A stretch of 47,299 nucleotides of DNA from an uncultured Collinsella sp. (GTDB lineage: Bacteria > Actinomycetota > Coriobacteriia > Coriobacteriales > Coriobacteriaceae), in NCBI GenBank assembly GCA_900541145.1, contig UQIH01000019.1:1-47299 (forward strand). The letters run 5' to 3'. The position numbers and the translations under genes are program-made. Below are positions 31,779-42,816 of the stretch, in pieces. Position 1 is the stretch's first letter; each line of letters begins with the position of its first letter. Below the pieces are notes generated by a model. The model did no database searches and had not been told where the DNA came from. It saw nothing but the letters and a program-made list of their open reading frames with translations.

Positions 31779-31816
31779 CCTTTCGTCAGCACCTACATTG
31801 CAGACAAAATCACGCG

Positions 31817-33892
31817 CTACTTGGCACGGCCCTCCTCATAGCGCTCGACCAGCTTGGCCTGAACGTCATAAGGCACCTGCTCATAGCCTGCGGGCTTCAT
31901 GGTAAAGTCACCCGTGCCGCGCGTGATAGAGCGCAGGCGCGTCGAATAATCCGTCAGCTCTGCCAGCGGCGCCTGGGCAATAACCACGGTATCGCCGCGC
32001 TCATCGGTCTCCATGCCCGTCACGCGACCGCGCGATGCCGAGATGTCGCCCATCACGGCGCCGGCGTAGCTCTCGGGGATAGTCACCGTGATTTCCTCGA
32101 TGGGCTCCAGCACCACCGGGTCGGCATCGGCGCATGCCTTGCGCAGGCCGATGCGAGCCGCCGCGCGGAACGCCATCTCGTTGGAGTCGACGCTGTGATA
32201 CGAGCCGTCGTACACAGCCACGCGAATGCCCGTGAGCGGGTAGCCGGCAATGATGCCGTCCTTCATGGTCTCCTGGACACCCTTGTCTACGGCGGGGATC
32301 AGCGAGCGCGGAATACGGCCGCCTACGACCTCGTCCACAAACTCATAGCCATCGCTCGTGCCGTCGGGCCCAATGAGCGGCTCAACGCGCAGCCAGCAGT
32401 CACCATACTGGCCGGCGCCGCCGGTCTGCTTCTTGTGGCGGCCCTGGGCACTCGCCGTGCGGCGGATGGTCTCGCGATACGGGATGCGGATCGGCACGCT
32501 CTTGGCCGCGACCTTGGTGCGGTCCTCAAGGCGATTGAGCAGGACCGACACCTGCGCCTCGCCCACCGCCGAGATGATGGTCTGGCCCGTCTCCTCGTCA
32601 CGATCGATGCTCATGGTCGGATCGGCCTTGCACGCCTTCTCGATAAACGTATAGAGCTTCTCTTCGTCGCCGCGATTCTCGGCCTCAATAGCGATGCGGT
32701 ACTGCGAGTTGGGGAACTTAAACGCCGCAGCCTCGACCTTGCCGGTAATCGAGAGCGTATCGCCCGTCTCGGCCGTCAGCTTGGGAGCCACAATGATATC
32801 GCCGGCATAAGCGTGGCCGACCTCGGTCATGTCGCGGCCGCACATCACATACAGGTGAGCCAGACGGTCGCCCTTGCGCGTGCGCGCGTTAACCAGCTCA
32901 AGGCCCGGCTCAAGCGTACCCGTCAGCACCTTGATAAAGCTGATGCGGCCCTGCTGCGGATCGGCCAGGGTCTTAAACACAAACGCCACCGGACGATCAT
33001 CGTCGCTCGAAATCTTGAGCGAATCGCCGTCGATAAGCGGCATCTCGCCGTAGTCGGTCGGCGCCGGGAAGTACGTCGCGATGTCGTCCATCAGCGAGTT
33101 GACGCCCTGCTCCTTAATGCAATCGCCCGCAAAGACCGGCACAAAGATGCGCTCGGCAATCGCCTTCGACAGCAGGCCCTCAAGCTCCTCCTGCGTCAGC
33201 GTCTCCTCGCCTTCCAAGTACTTCATCATCAGTTCGTCGTCGGCCTCGGCCACCAGCTCGCACAGATGGTCATGGGCCTCCTCGGCCTGGGCACGATACT
33301 CCTCGGGAATCTCCGACTCAACGGCTTCGGTGCCGTTGCAATGGCGCGCCTTCATGCGCACCAGGTCGATGATGCCGTCAAAGTCCTCGCCCTCGCCCCA
33401 GGGAAGGGTCACGGCGCCCAGGCGCGTGCCAAAGCGCTCCTGCAGCAGGTCCATCGTGGTCGCAAAGCTGGCCTCGGAGCGCGACAGGCGGTTTACGAAC
33501 ACCGCACGCGCCAGGCGCAGGTCCTCGGCGGCATACCAGAGCTTAACCGTCGTAGGCTGCGGGCCGGCCTCGGCGTCGACCACAAACAGAGCCGTCTCGC
33601 AGACGCTCATCGCGGCAAAGGCGTCGCCGATAAAATCGGGGTAGCACGGGGCATCGAGCACATTGATGCGCGCGCCCTTCCAGTCGATAGGCGCAATGGT
33701 CGTCGAGATGGAGAATGAACGCTTGACCTCTTCGGGGTCATAGTCGAGCGTGGGCTTGGTGCCATCGTGGCCGCCCAGGCGGGCGGTCTTGCCGGAAAGG
33801 TGGAGCATGGCCTCGGCGAGTGAAGTCTTGCCCACCCCGCCTTGGCCTACGAGCACCACGTTCCTTACATTGCCGGTCTTGGGAGCACCCAT
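31817..33892 (-). CDS. EF-G-like GTPase paralogue with altered G motifs
   Basis: This 691-residue protein has the EF-G domain order: G domain (P-loop GQGGVGKT at 16-23), domain II, and domains III-V ending in an EF-G-type C-terminus. Two nucleotide-binding motifs differ from canonical EF-G. The G3 DxPGH reads DAPCY, losing the Gly and the catalytic His, and G4 NKxD reads NRLS. The guanine specificity and hydrolysis rate are therefore doubtful. Domain IV keeps GGAGQYGD. Actinobacterial EF-G2-type paralogues are known, with uncertain roles. It is probably not the housekeeping fusA. ATG 33892 follows AAGGAGG. Confidence 0.88.
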   Translation of the reverse strand: MGAPKTGNVRNVVLVGQGGVGKTSLAEAMLHLSGKTARLGGHDGTKPTLDYDPEEVKRSFSISTTIAPIDWKGARINVLDAPCYPDFIGDAFAAMSVCETALFVVDAEAGPQPTTVKLWYAAEDLRLARAVFVNRLSRSEASFATTMDLLQERFGTRLGAVTLPWGEGEDFDGIIDLVRMKARHCNGTEAVESEIPEEYRAQAEEAHDHLCELVAEADDELMMKYLEGEETLTQEELEGLLSKAIAERIFVPVFAGDCIKEQGVNSLMDDIATYFPAPTDYGEMPLIDGDSLKISSDDDRPVAFVFKTLADPQQGRISFIKVLTGTLEPGLELVNARTRKGDRLAHLYVMCGRDMTEVGHAYAGDIIVAPKLTAETGDTLSITGKVEAAAFKFPNSQYRIAIEAENRGDEEKLYTFIEKACKADPTMSIDRDEETGQTIISAVGEAQVSVLLNRLEDRTKVAAKSVPIRIPYRETIRRTASAQGRHKKQTGGAGQYGDCWLRVEPLIGPDGTSDGYEFVDEVVGGRIPRSLIPAVDKGVQETMKDGIIAGYPLTGIRVAVYDGSYHSVDSNEMAFRAAARIGLRKACADADPVVLEPIEEITVTIPESYAGAVMGDISASRGRVTGMETDERGDTVVIAQAPLAELTDYSTRLRSITRGTGDFTMKPAGYEQVPYDVQAKLVERYEEGRAK

Positions 33893-34127
33893 GATGACCT
33901 CCTTGCAGGGCCGCGCGCAATGCGCGACGCCAACGGGGAGAGTTCGCGGTCGGTGCCATCCCGGGAGCAGCATGGTCGGCAGCCGAGCCGACTCACCCTC
34001 CAAATGTCCTATGCCACCACCCTACCCTCACGGGCGACCGTCCATGCACACCTTTCGGCACACGTATGAATACAGGCGGCGAGAGGACAGAGCAAGTATG
34101 CCAGGCGATTATTAAACCCCATCGATA

Positions 34128-34168
34128 CAAATAAAAGCCGCCGCAGACCATAAGACCTGCGGCGGCTT
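34128..34168 (-). terminator. Terminator of the amino acid ABC operon
   Basis: 12-bp arms AAGCCGCCGCAG (34135-34146) and 34157-34168, followed on the minus strand by TTTTATTTG. Confidence 0.9.
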
Positions 34169-34189
34169 CTTCTCAATACATAGATGAGC

Positions 34190-34954
34190 CTAGCCCTCGA
34201 TACGGCTCAAGAACTCACGGGTACGTTGCTCACGCGGATGATCGATAACCTGCTCGGCCGGGCCCTCCTCGACAATGCGACCGCCGTCCATAAAGACCAC
34301 GCGATCGGCAACGTCGCGCGCGAACTGCATCGCATGGGTCACGATCACCATCGTCATATTCTGTGCGGCAAGGTCTTTAATGACACGCAGCACCTCAGCC
34401 GTTAGCTCGGGATCGAGCGCCGAGGTCGGCTCGTCAAAGAACAAGATCTCCGGGTCGAGCGCCAAGGCGCGGGCGATACTCACACGCTGTTGCTGACCGC
34501 CCGAAAGCTCACACGGTACCTTGTCCTCGTTGCCCGTAAGCCCCATCTGCGCGATCAACTCACGCGCACGCGCTTCGGCCTGCTCGCGCGGACGCTTGAG
34601 TACGCGAACCGGAGCGTCGGTGATGTTTTTCATCACCGTATAGTGCGGAAACAGATTATAGTTCTGAAACACCAGGCCAAATCGCGAGCGTGCCCGCTTG
34701 GGCACGTCGCCTTTCGCATATACCGCACCCGACCCCGCGTCCGTCGCAACGGCAAGGTCGCCAAACGAAAGCGAGCCACCGTCGAGTGTCTCGAGTAGTG
34801 TGGCGCAGCGTAGAAGCGTGGACTTACCGCCGCCCGAAGGCCCGATAATCGCCACGACCTCGCCACGCTTTACCTCGAGTGAGATATCCTTGAGCACCTC
34901 ATTGCCGCCAAACGCCTTGCGTGCGCTCGTTATATTCATTACCGAACTAGTCAT
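34190..34954 (-). CDS. Polar amino acid ABC importer, ATP-binding subunit
   Basis: This 254-residue ABC ATPase of the GlnQ/HisP type has Walker A GPSGGGKST, the Q-loop in VFQNYNLFPH, signature LSGGQQQRVSIARAL, Walker B ILFFDEPTSALDPEL and H-loop VTHAM. It is third in the operon binding protein, permease, ATPase, with an 8-base overlap with the permease gene. An insertion between Walker A and the Q-loop (DLAVATDAGSGAVYAKGDV) is slightly longer than in E. coli GlnQ. The substrate is set by the binding protein and remains unassigned. Confidence 0.94.
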   Translation of the reverse strand: MTSSVMNITSARKAFGGNEVLKDISLEVKRGEVVAIIGPSGGGKSTLLRCATLLETLDGGSLSFGDLAVATDAGSGAVYAKGDVPKRARSRFGLVFQNYNLFPHYTVMKNITDAPVRVLKRPREQAEARARELIAQMGLTGNEDKVPCELSGGQQQRVSIARALALDPEILFFDEPTSALDPELTAEVLRVIKDLAAQNMTMVIVTHAMQFARDVADRVVFMDGGRIVEEGPAEQVIDHPREQRTREFLSRIEG

Positions 34955-35600
34955 GGTAGTAATCCAATTTTATCTCTGCGGTGCCCAGCAGCATCTCGAC
35001 CACAAAGTTAAAGATCCAGTAGATTAGCGCCGCGATTGCAAACGGCACCATGCTCACCTGCGAGGCAACCAGCGCCTTGGCCGTCGAGAACATCTCACCC
35101 ACGCCGATGGCGAACGCCAGCGACGTGTCCTTGACCAGTGTGATGATCTCGTTGCCCATCGCCGGCAAAATGCGCTTGGCGACCTGCGGCATCACGATAT
35201 ACAGAAACGTCTGCGTGCGCGAATAGCCCAGCACCTCGGCTGCCTCGTATTGACCACGCGGAATGGACTGCAAGCCCGAGCGATAGATCTCGGCAAAGTA
35301 GCCGGCGTAGTTGATGATGAACGCCACGACGCATGCCGTCCATTTGGAATCGGGCGTGAGCGAGATGCCGAACACGTAGTACGGGGCAAAGTAGATGGCA
35401 AACATCTGCAGCATGAGCGGCGTACCGCGCATGACCGAAATGTAGATGCGCGCAATCCAGCGCAGCGGCGCGATTTTGCTCATGCGCATGAACGCCACGG
35501 GGATTCCCAGCGGAATCGACCCGAGCAGCGTCAACACAAACAGCTGCAAGCTGACCAAGAATCCCTGGCCAAGCATCTGCATCATGACCTGAATAGACAT
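34947..35600 (-). CDS. Polar amino acid ABC importer, permease subunit
   Basis: This 217-residue HisM/GlnP-type permease has about five membrane helices and the EAA loop YEAAEVLGYSRTQTFLYIVMPQ, which docks to the ATPase. MRGTPLMLQMF is the other family hallmark. The start at 35600 overlaps the upstream stop codon (TAATG), so it is coupled to the binding protein gene. One permease gene implies a homodimeric channel. Confidence 0.93.
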   Translation of the reverse strand: MSIQVMMQMLGQGFLVSLQLFVLTLLGSIPLGIPVAFMRMSKIAPLRWIARIYISVMRGTPLMLQMFAIYFAPYYVFGISLTPDSKWTACVVAFIINYAGYFAEIYRSGLQSIPRGQYEAAEVLGYSRTQTFLYIVMPQVAKRILPAMGNEIITLVKDTSLAFAIGVGEMFSTAKALVASQVSMVPFAIAALIYWIFNFVVEMLLGTAEIKLDYYHD

Positions 35601-36460
35601 TACTTGAGCACCCAATTATCGAAAGACAAACCATAGCTTGAATATTTATCGCAGAGGTCCTTGACCGTGCCGTCCTCGTAGAGCGCCTTGAGCGACTCGG
35701 CTACAGCATCGGCCGACTTGGTGTCGCCCTTCTTAAAGCCGACGGCGTAGTGCTCGCTGGACAGCGGCTCATCAAGCTGCGTATAGGCATCGGGCTTGGC
35801 GGCAAGCTGATACTGGGCAATCGAAAGGTCGCACGCCACGGCATCGACCGCGCCGCTCTCGAGCTGCATAAAGGCCGTGTTGTACTCGCCGATCGTGTCG
35901 AGCGTGGCAAACGTCGCTGCCAGATCCTTCTGGTCACCCTCAAGCACGTCCTGCGCAGCGGAATCAGTCTGGGTAATCACAGTCTTGCCGGCAAGATCGT
36001 CCCAGCCCTTGATGCCCGCATCCTTCTTGACCACCAGCACCTGCTCGTTGAGCATGTACGGCTCGGAGAACGTGTAGTCGTCCTCACGGCCCTCCATGGT
36101 AAAGCCGTTCCAGATGCAGTTGATGGCGCCCGAGTTAAGCAGCGCATCCTTGGCGTCCCAGTCGATGGCCTCGTATTTGACCTCCCAGCCCTGCTTATCG
36201 GCAACAGCCTTGGCCAGATCGAGATCAAAGCCGGTGTACTCGCCATCGTCGCCCACAAAGCCGTACGGAGGATAGGACTTATCGAAGCCCACCACGAGCT
36301 TCTTGGACTCCGCAGCACCCTTCACATCCTTGGCCGCGGCAGAGCCAGCAGCGGAGCCCTTGCCGGCACCACCGCCGCAACCGACAAGACCAAGGCCAAG
36401 CACTGTGGCGAGCGAGCCGGCTAGACCAACAAACTGACGACGAGACATATCGGTGTTCAT
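35600..36460 (-). CDS. Amino acid ABC importer, substrate-binding lipoprotein
   Basis: This 286-residue family 3 solute-binding protein has lipobox LVGC with Cys28 as the lipidation site, preceded by a hydrophobic stretch. SRRQFVG at residues 6-12 resembles a Tat motif. The mature part has the family opening YPPYGFVGDDGEYTGFDLDL and a two-lobed fold. It captures a polar amino acid outside the membrane and delivers it to the permease. The ATG at 36460 follows AAGGGGG. It is first in its operon, with a good promoter and an inverted repeat in the 5' leader. Confidence 0.94.
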   Translation of the reverse strand: MNTDMSRRQFVGLAGSLATVLGLGLVGCGGGAGKGSAAGSAAAKDVKGAAESKKLVVGFDKSYPPYGFVGDDGEYTGFDLDLAKAVADKQGWEVKYEAIDWDAKDALLNSGAINCIWNGFTMEGREDDYTFSEPYMLNEQVLVVKKDAGIKGWDDLAGKTVITQTDSAAQDVLEGDQKDLAATFATLDTIGEYNTAFMQLESGAVDAVACDLSIAQYQLAAKPDAYTQLDEPLSSEHYAVGFKKGDTKSADAVAESLKALYEDGTVKDLCDKYSSYGLSFDNWVLK

Positions 36461-36478
36461 GGTATTCCCCCTTGATGG

Positions 36479-36498
36479 CACTTTAGTTAAGTAAAGTG
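36479..36498. promoter_or_regulatory. CACTTTA inverted repeat in the importer leader
   Basis: CACTTTA (36479-36485) and TAAAGTG (36492-36498) are exact inverted 7-mers, six bases apart, between the -10 box and the ribosome site. ACTTTAG recurs at 36524-36530, inside the spacer between the -35 and -10 boxes. It is placed like a repressor operator. Confidence 0.5.
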
Positions 36499-36516
36499 AG
36501 TCGTGTAACGTTCAGA

Positions 36517-36545
36517 ATCATACACTTTAGCGTGATAGAGCACAA
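36517..36545 (-). promoter_or_regulatory. Promoter of the amino acid importer operon
   Basis: On the minus strand TTGTGC (36540-36545) and TATGAT (36517-36522) are 17 bases apart, about 57 bases before the start codon. Confidence 0.6.
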
Positions 36546-36552
36546 GGCGAGT

Positions 36553-36691
36553 TTGCCCGCCGCGTGAGGGGTGTGGGGGTTAAGTTTCCTGCTCTACAGT
36601 CCTGCTCACGACGGAGGCCACATTAAGTGGCCTCCTGTTCGTGCGGAACTCGCGATAAACTTAACCCCCACACCCCTCACGCGGCGGGCAA
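36553..36691. repeat. 139-bp element with 35-bp perfect inverted repeats
   Basis: Arms 36553-36587 and 36657-36691 are exact complements over 35 bases (TTGCCCGCCGCGTGAGG...). Inside, GGAGGCCAC (36613-36621) pairs with GTGGCCTCC (36627-36635). Flanking CACGA/TCGTG extends that stem, so the whole unit can fold as one long hairpin. It contains no coding sequence. It lies between the divergent importer and rlmD-like genes. It is most likely a miniature palindromic mobile element. No target-site duplication is obvious. Confidence 0.9.
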
Positions 36692-36798
36692 CCGTCGTTG
36701 GGCTTATCACTGACACGAATAAACCGCTTGTATATCGTCTGCTGGCTTGGCACGGTACAATACTTGCAGCTTTAATTCATGAATAAGTGGAGTTATTG

Positions 36799-38247
36799 AT
36801 GGCAGAATCTCGTGCGGAGCGTAGGGCTCGTCGTGCTTTGGTGGAGGCGGTTGAGGGGTCGAAGGAGGAGAAATCTTCTACGAAATCCAAGTCTTCTAAA
36901 GCTGCAAAAAGCAAATCGACCAAGAGCAGGGCTAAGACCAAGCGTTCTGACTCTCGTCGAGGCGGAGGCAAAGCGTCTCAGACTCGCTCCAAGCGTCCGC
37001 ATAAAGATCCGGTTTCGCCTGCGCGTAAGGCTGTGGATCCCAAGTCTCCCTGTTCCATCATGAGAGCTTGTGGCGGATGCACGGCGCTCAATCGTCCTTA
37101 TAAAAAGCAGTTGGCAGCTAAGCAGGCTGCTATGGAGGAGCTTTTTGCTTCGCTTTGTGAGCGTGAGGGCATTGCTGTAGATCCTATTCGTGGCATGGGT
37201 GTCACCCTGGACGACCCGGGCAAATATCCTGCGCCGCGCGGTTTTCGCCATAAGGCCGCCACTCCCTTTGCTCCCGGTAAGGAGGGTGCTGTCCGTTGCG
37301 GTTTCTTTGAGCGCGGCACGCACAAGATCGTTGCCGTACCCGAATGCCCCGTCGAGGCGTCGGGCGCCCGTCAGATTCTCAACGGCATCGCACGCGAAGC
37401 TGAGCGACTGCATATTCCCGCCTTTAACGAGGACAAGCATCTTGGTTTGCTTCGCTATGCCGTTGTTCGCTGCGGCTGGCGCACCGACCAGATCATGGTC
37501 ACCCTCGTGACCGCCCAACGCGACCTGCCGCATGCACAGGATTTCTTTGAGACCGTCGCTGCACTCGATCCGCATATTGTCACCGTTGCCCAAAACATCA
37601 ACGGACGCCCCGGTAACGCCATCTTGGGTGAGGAAACTCGTATCGTCTATGGCGCCGAGTGCATGCGCGACCAGCTGCTCGGTTGCGAATTCGATATCTC
37701 CCCTACCGCGTTCTATCAGACCAATCCGCAGCAGACCGAACTGCTCTATCAGCTCGCTATCGACGGCATGGATTTGCACCAGGGCGATGTGCTCATGGAT
37801 GCCTATTGCGGTAGTGGAACTATCGGCCTGTGCGCAGCCAAAGCCGCCCAGGACAAGGGCGTCGGTATTATGCTGCTTGGCGTGGAGCGCAACCACGCAG
37901 GCATTGCCGACGCACGTCGTAATGCCGAGCTCAACGGCCTCACCCGCAGCGCTTGGTTTATGGCCGACGATGCCACCGATTACATCCTGGATGCCGCCGA
38001 TAACAACGAGCGGGTCGATGTCCTTTCCATCGATCCGCCGCGCGCCGGCTCTACCCCCGAGTTCCTCGAAGTTGCCTGCGCGCTTAAGCCGCGCCGCATC
38101 ACCTATATCAGCTGCAACCCCGTGACTCAAGAGCGCGACCTGCATCAGCTCCTCGACGGAGGCTATCGCCTGCTCAAGATCACGCCCGTCGACATGTTCC
38201 CTCACACCGACCACACCGAAACCGTAGCGGTCCTCGAACGCCGCTAA
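36799..38247 (+). CDS. 23S rRNA (uracil-5-)-methyltransferase, RlmD/TrmA family
   Basis: This is a 482-residue protein. Residues 1-80 are a Lys/Ser/Arg-rich tail with no TRAM domain, unlike E. coli RlmD. Next come cysteines for a 4Fe-4S cluster (CSIMRACGGC and CPVE), a central RNA-binding part and a SAM-dependent methyltransferase domain with DAYCGSGTIGL, SIDPPRAG and the nucleophile loop SCNPVTQERD. It makes 5-methyluridine in rRNA (or tRNA). ATG 36799 is preceded by GTGGAG. The tail uses more T-ending codons than the rest, which suggests a separate origin or relaxed selection. Confidence 0.9.
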   Translation: MAESRAERRARRALVEAVEGSKEEKSSTKSKSSKAAKSKSTKSRAKTKRSDSRRGGGKASQTRSKRPHKDPVSPARKAVDPKSPCSIMRACGGCTALNRPYKKQLAAKQAAMEELFASLCEREGIAVDPIRGMGVTLDDPGKYPAPRGFRHKAATPFAPGKEGAVRCGFFERGTHKIVAVPECPVEASGARQILNGIAREAERLHIPAFNEDKHLGLLRYAVVRCGWRTDQIMVTLVTAQRDLPHAQDFFETVAALDPHIVTVAQNINGRPGNAILGEETRIVYGAECMRDQLLGCEFDISPTAFYQTNPQQTELLYQLAIDGMDLHQGDVLMDAYCGSGTIGLCAAKAAQDKGVGIMLLGVERNHAGIADARRNAELNGLTRSAWFMADDATDYILDAADNNERVDVLSIDPPRAGSTPEFLEVACALKPRRITYISCNPVTQERDLHQLLDGGYRLLKITPVDMFPHTDHTETVAVLERR

Positions 38248-38262
38248 TCCACCGGCACAAGA

Positions 38263-38292
38263 AAGGGGGCGACCCGCCTGGGCCGCCCCCTT
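38263..38292 (+). terminator. Terminator between the methyltransferase and PHP genes
   Basis: AAGGGGGCG (38263-38271) pairs with CGCCCCCTT (38284-38292), with inner CCC/GGG. T-tracts are modest on both strands, so it may work for both convergent genes. Confidence 0.65.
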
Positions 38293-38312
38293 CGCTTGGT
38301 TTATAAACTCCG

Positions 38313-39134
38313 CTACATCCCATTGCGCAGATCGCACACGCCGGCTGCCGCCATCTCGCGCAGCAGCGTCTCGCGATCGCGCGTCACGATCAGATCCAAC
38401 GGGAAGTGAATCTCGTCGAGCATCTTGCGAGCGTAATCGAGCTTACCAATTGCCATGCCAATGTGCGCATCGGTCGAAACGCCAATGCCCACGCCCAGCT
38501 CGGCGCAGCGCTCGGCGATCTTGCGGCATACGGCCCAATGCTCAGTGTCGACACCGTGTTCAAGACTATGGTTGTTGATCTCAATAATCTTGTGCTTGGC
38601 CTTAGCTGCCAACAGCACCTCGTCGATATCGAACGGCACGCCCGAACGCCCCGTGTGGCCCAGCATGAACACCTTGGGGTGCTCCAGGGCATTGATATAC
38701 ATCTCGGCCGTCTGGGCCAGCGTCGCGCCCTCAGCAATCTGCGGATTATGCACGCTTGCAACCAAATAATCCAAATTACGCGTAACCAAATCGAACAGTG
38801 AATGCTGACGGCTGTACGAATCGCCGGCGATATCGAGCGTGACAGGAGTGTCCTCGCCAAACAGGCTTCCGTCCAGCGAAACGATATCGGCCTCGGCACC
38901 ACGCAGCACCAGCACGCCGCTCCAAATGCGCGGCCAGATATCCTGGTTGATAAAGAATTGGTAACTGCGCAGGTCATTGGGGCAAGCCGTAACCATAGAG
39001 CTCAGATGGTCGGCAGATCCGAGCACCTGCAGGCCACGCTCTGCCGCCCAGTACACATTCTCCTCAATGGTCGAATATGCATGCGCAGAGAACATCGTAT
39101 GGGTATGAATGTCACAAGAAAGCAGGTAGGGCAT
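38313..39134 (-). CDS. PHP-domain phosphatase (YcdX-like)
   Basis: This 273-residue metal-dependent phosphoesterase has CDIHTHT (His10 and His12 as metal ligands), ADHLS, LRGAEADI, VASVHNP and STDAHIG, the full set of PHP trinuclear-zinc ligands. YcdX-type members hydrolyse small phosphoesters. The physiological substrate is not established. AAGGAG precedes ATG 39134. TACAAT on the minus strand at 39172-39177 is a possible -10 box. Confidence 0.92.
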   Translation of the reverse strand: MPYLLSCDIHTHTMFSAHAYSTIEENVYWAAERGLQVLGSADHLSSMVTACPNDLRSYQFFINQDIWPRIWSGVLVLRGAEADIVSLDGSLFGEDTPVTLDIAGDSYSRQHSLFDLVTRNLDYLVASVHNPQIAEGATLAQTAEMYINALEHPKVFMLGHTGRSGVPFDIDEVLLAAKAKHKIIEINNHSLEHGVDTEHWAVCRKIAERCAELGVGIGVSTDAHIGMAIGKLDYARKMLDEIHFPLDLIVTRDRETLLREMAAAGVCDLRNGM

Positions 39135-39299
39135 CAGGTCTCCTTATCTGGCACGGCCGTCGCTTATATTCATTGTACGCATAGCCTTCGATAGTCGTAA
39201 AACCACTCCATCCCAAAGACACAACGTCCATGACAACGGGGCCTGGCTTAACACCAAACCCCGTTTCACGTAAAACATTGTAGGCAGAGCGCTTTACTT

Positions 39300-40484
39300 T
39301 TAACGATACTCGTCCGCCAACTGTTTCCAAGCGGGTAGCGAATTGACAATCGTTTCGTAACTCACGCAATAGCCCAGGCGGAACCAACCCGGCATACCAA
39401 AGCTGTCCGAGGGAACCGCAAGCAACTCATACTTCTTTGCGCGCTCGCAAAACGCATTCGCATCGGGCTCGAGCGCCTTCACCCACAGGTAGAAAGCACC
39501 ATCCGGCTCAACATAGGTATAGCCGTAGTCCGCCAAGGCTTCGGTGAGCGCCGTGCGGTTGCGGGCATAGGCCCCGACATCACTCGGCTCATCGATGCAA
39601 TCGATGATCACGCGCTGGAAGAGTGCCGGTGCGCATACAAAACCCAGCGTACGGGCAGCACCCGCAACAGCCGGCATCAGACGGGCAGCCTGCGGATTGG
39701 TGTTGGGAACCAAGATCCACCCCATGCGCTCACCCGGCAGCGACAGCGACTTGGAATACGAGTAGCACACGATGGTGTGCTCGTAGATCGAGGGCACCCA
39801 AGGCACCTCGGCACCGTACACGATCTCGCGGTACGGCTCATCCGAGATGAGCATAATCGGATTCTCGGGATCGCGCTGAGCGTTGGCCTCGCGCAGAACA
39901 TTGGCCAGTCGCGCCAGCGTGTCGCATGTATATACGGCACCGGTCGGATTGTTGGGAGAGTCGATGATGACGGCCGCCGTCTTATCGCTGATCGCCTTGA
40001 GCACGTTGTCCACGCTCAGTTGGAACGTATCTTCATCGGCGAGTGCCTCAACACACGTACAGCCGGCCTTCTCAATCCAAACGCGATACTCCGGAAAGTA
40101 CGGGGCGATAACAATAACCTCGTCGCCCGGGTTCGTAACGGCGTTGAGCGTGCAGGTGAGCGAAGCCGCGGCACCCACCGTCATAAAGATGTCTTTGCCC
40201 TCATAGCTCGTGCCAAAGCGGCGGTTGAGCGATTCGGCGACGGCTGCTCGACATTGCGGCAGGCCCGGAGCGGGGGTGTAGCCGTGCAACTGGTCACTCG
40301 GCAGCTCCAGGGCCTTCTTAATCGACTCAGCCACAGCAGCGGGCGCCGGAACGCTCGGATTGCCCAGCGAAAAATCGAATACGTTTTCCGCACCGATCTG
40401 CGCCTTGCGCTCAAGGCCATAGCTAAAAATCTCACGGATGATGGAGCTTTCCGCACCGCGAGCATACATAGTTTCGTTGATCAT
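39300..40484 (-). CDS. PLP-dependent aminotransferase class I/II
   Basis: This 394-residue fold-type I aminotransferase has PLP-lysine Lys245 in YSYSKSLSLPGERMGW, the NNPTG motif and a DEPYREIVY block. It groups by eye with aspartate/aromatic-type aminotransferases that use pyruvate or 2-oxoglutarate. The substrate cannot be fixed. The ATG at 40484 follows AAGGGGA. Upstream residues in the same frame come from the palindrome at 40545-40604 and are not part of the protein. There is no operon partner. Confidence 0.9.
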   Translation of the reverse strand: MINETMYARGAESSIIREIFSYGLERKAQIGAENVFDFSLGNPSVPAPAAVAESIKKALELPSDQLHGYTPAPGLPQCRAAVAESLNRRFGTSYEGKDIFMTVGAAASLTCTLNAVTNPGDEVIVIAPYFPEYRVWIEKAGCTCVEALADEDTFQLSVDNVLKAISDKTAAVIIDSPNNPTGAVYTCDTLARLANVLREANAQRDPENPIMLISDEPYREIVYGAEVPWVPSIYEHTIVCYSYSKSLSLPGERMGWILVPNTNPQAARLMPAVAGAARTLGFVCAPALFQRVIIDCIDEPSDVGAYARNRTALTEALADYGYTYVEPDGAFYLWVKALEPDANAFCERAKKYELLAVPSDSFGMPGWFRLGYCVSYETIVNSLPAWKQLADEYR

Positions 40485-40544
40485 CTGTTCCCCTTTCGCA
40501 TAGGCGCTATTGTACGCTTTAGCCGAGCAAAGTGCCGCAGCAAT

Positions 40545-40604
40545 GTTGATTGGGGACAGACTTAAATGCGTGAAAACGCTCATTTAAGTCTGTCCCCAAT
40601 CAAC
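40545..40604. repeat. 24-bp perfect palindrome with GGGGACAG core
   Basis: Arms 40545-40568 and 40581-40604 are exact complements (GTTGATTGGGGACAGACTTA...) around a 12-base loop. It lies between the aminotransferase start and the ftsH terminator and shares the GGGACAG motif with the smaller palindromes elsewhere in the window. Confidence 0.9.
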
Positions 40605-40625
40605 AGACGGCCCCATATCGCTCAA

Positions 40626-40662
40626 AAGAAAAAGCCTCCGCAGGTTTCCCCGCGGAGGCTTT
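40626..40662 (-). terminator. Terminator of the tilS-hpt-ftsH operon
   Basis: AAAGCCTCCGC (40631-40641) pairs with GCGGAGGCTTT (40652-40662), followed on the minus strand by TTTCTTTTG. Confidence 0.9.
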
Positions 40663-40673
40663 CGCCACAAAGA

Positions 40674-42815
<2,142 letters not shown>

Positions 42816-42816
42816 C

